Shown: positions 63,850 to 64,000 of the stretch, piece by piece
Layout: each line of letters opens with the position of its first letter
Numbering within the stretch: the first letter of the stretch is position 1
Assembly (NCBI RefSeq): GCF_002875945.1
Contig: NZ_MCZK01000166.1
Location: 23,717-87,716, forward strand
Direction of reading: 5' to 3'
Length of the DNA stretch: 64,000 bases
Origin: Vibrio lentus
GTDB lineage: Bacteria > Pseudomonadota > Gammaproteobacteria > Enterobacterales > Vibrionaceae
Made by a program: the position numbers and the translations under genes
Notes under the pieces: generated by a model
Seen by the model: the letters and a program-made list of their open reading frames with translations, nothing else
Told to the model about the DNA's origin: nothing
The model's database searches: none

Positions 63850-64000
63850 CTAATCATTTTTCGCCTTTTTTAGACTCTTATATTCTTGCCTGATTATTCT
63901 ATTGAGAGCTTGTTTAATTTTTGATGGATACTTTGATTCAGTGATACTGATAAGCATGTCCCATTGCTTTTGAGAAAAGGTTAGAGTGAAGTCTTTGCAC
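63850..64000 (-). CDS. Unrecognised protein, 3' end only
   Basis: On the minus strand an open frame enters from the right edge and ends with TAG at 63850-63852 after 49 residues. It includes KDFTLTFSQKQWDMLISITE and later RQEYKSLKKAKND. It is basic and looks like a helical C-terminal end. Nothing more can be said without the sequence beyond 64000. Confidence 0.45.
   Translation of the reverse strand, partial: CKDFTLTFSQKQWDMLISITESKYPSKIKQALNRIIRQEYKSLKKAKND

Overview
The window is chromosomal DNA of a marine gammaproteobacterium, most likely a Vibrio (possibly the Splendidus group). This rests on the gene order (queA-tgt-yajC-secD-secF, the isc operon, rlmN-rodZ-ispG-hisS-yfgM-bamB-der, xseA/guaB-guaA), on protein lengths and active-site positions that coincide with the E. 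coli orthologues, and on a secreted GH19 chitinase. Species assignment is inference. No rRNA, tRNA, prophage, CRISPR array or complete insertion sequence was seen.

Layout. 1-3.0 kb: the 3' part of a large unrecognised coiled-coil protein (open at the left edge) and a convergent two-CBS-domain protein. 3.1-9.0 kb: tRNA queuosine genes queA and tgt, then yajC-secD-secF of the Sec translocon. 9.2-10.9 kb: divergent suhB and trmJ. 10.97-16.8 kb: iscR-iscS-iscU-iscA-hscB-hscA-fdx-iscX, preceded by two adjacent near-perfect IscR type-1 boxes. 17.0-20.6 kb: pepB, ndk and rlmN, with a tandem mosaic repeat between ndk and rlmN. 21.0-27.9 kb: rodZ-ispG-hisS-yfgM-bamB-der. 28.0-30.5 kb: a free-standing AlaX-like alanyl-tRNA editing protein, a GAF-GGDEF protein and a small zinc-ribbon protein.

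30.5-42.8 kb: a complete nitrogen-scavenging module, urtABCDE (urea ABC importer) followed by ureD-A-B-C-E-(hupE/ureJ)-F-G (nickel urease and its maturation proteins). It sits between a yfgJ-like gene and xseA, which are neighbours in E. coli, so it looks like an accessory insertion. A sigma-54-type promoter with two NtrC-like sites precedes urtA, and an apparent intrinsic terminator lies between ureD and ureA. Imported urea would be hydrolysed to ammonia and CO2 by UreABC, with nickel supplied through the HupE/UreJ-like protein and UreE.

42.8-47.7 kb: xseA and the divergent guaB-guaA pair, with a PurR-like box at the guaB promoter. 47.9-54.5 kb: GH19 chitinase, an NhaC-family antiporter, a second block of mosaic repeats, a SatP-type acetate transporter and an AGCS alanine/glycine:Na+ symporter. 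54.9-64 kb: a metallo-beta-lactamase/beta-CASP protein, plsC, an unknown zinc-ribbon-like protein, a YeeE/YedE transporter, a DUF429 protein, an M15-type peptidase, and a secreted protein built from four retropepsin-like (RimB/Zn_protease) repeats of which only the first and last keep the catalytic DTGA motif. The right edge carries a signal-peptide-only ORF remnant and the 3' end of an unrecognised minus-strand gene.

Most of the window is ordinary core genome. No clearly new multi-gene system is visible. The items most worth following are the four-repeat retropepsin-like protein, the large unidentified protein at the left edge, the regulatory architecture of the urt-ure module, and the mosaic repeats shared by two intergenic regions.
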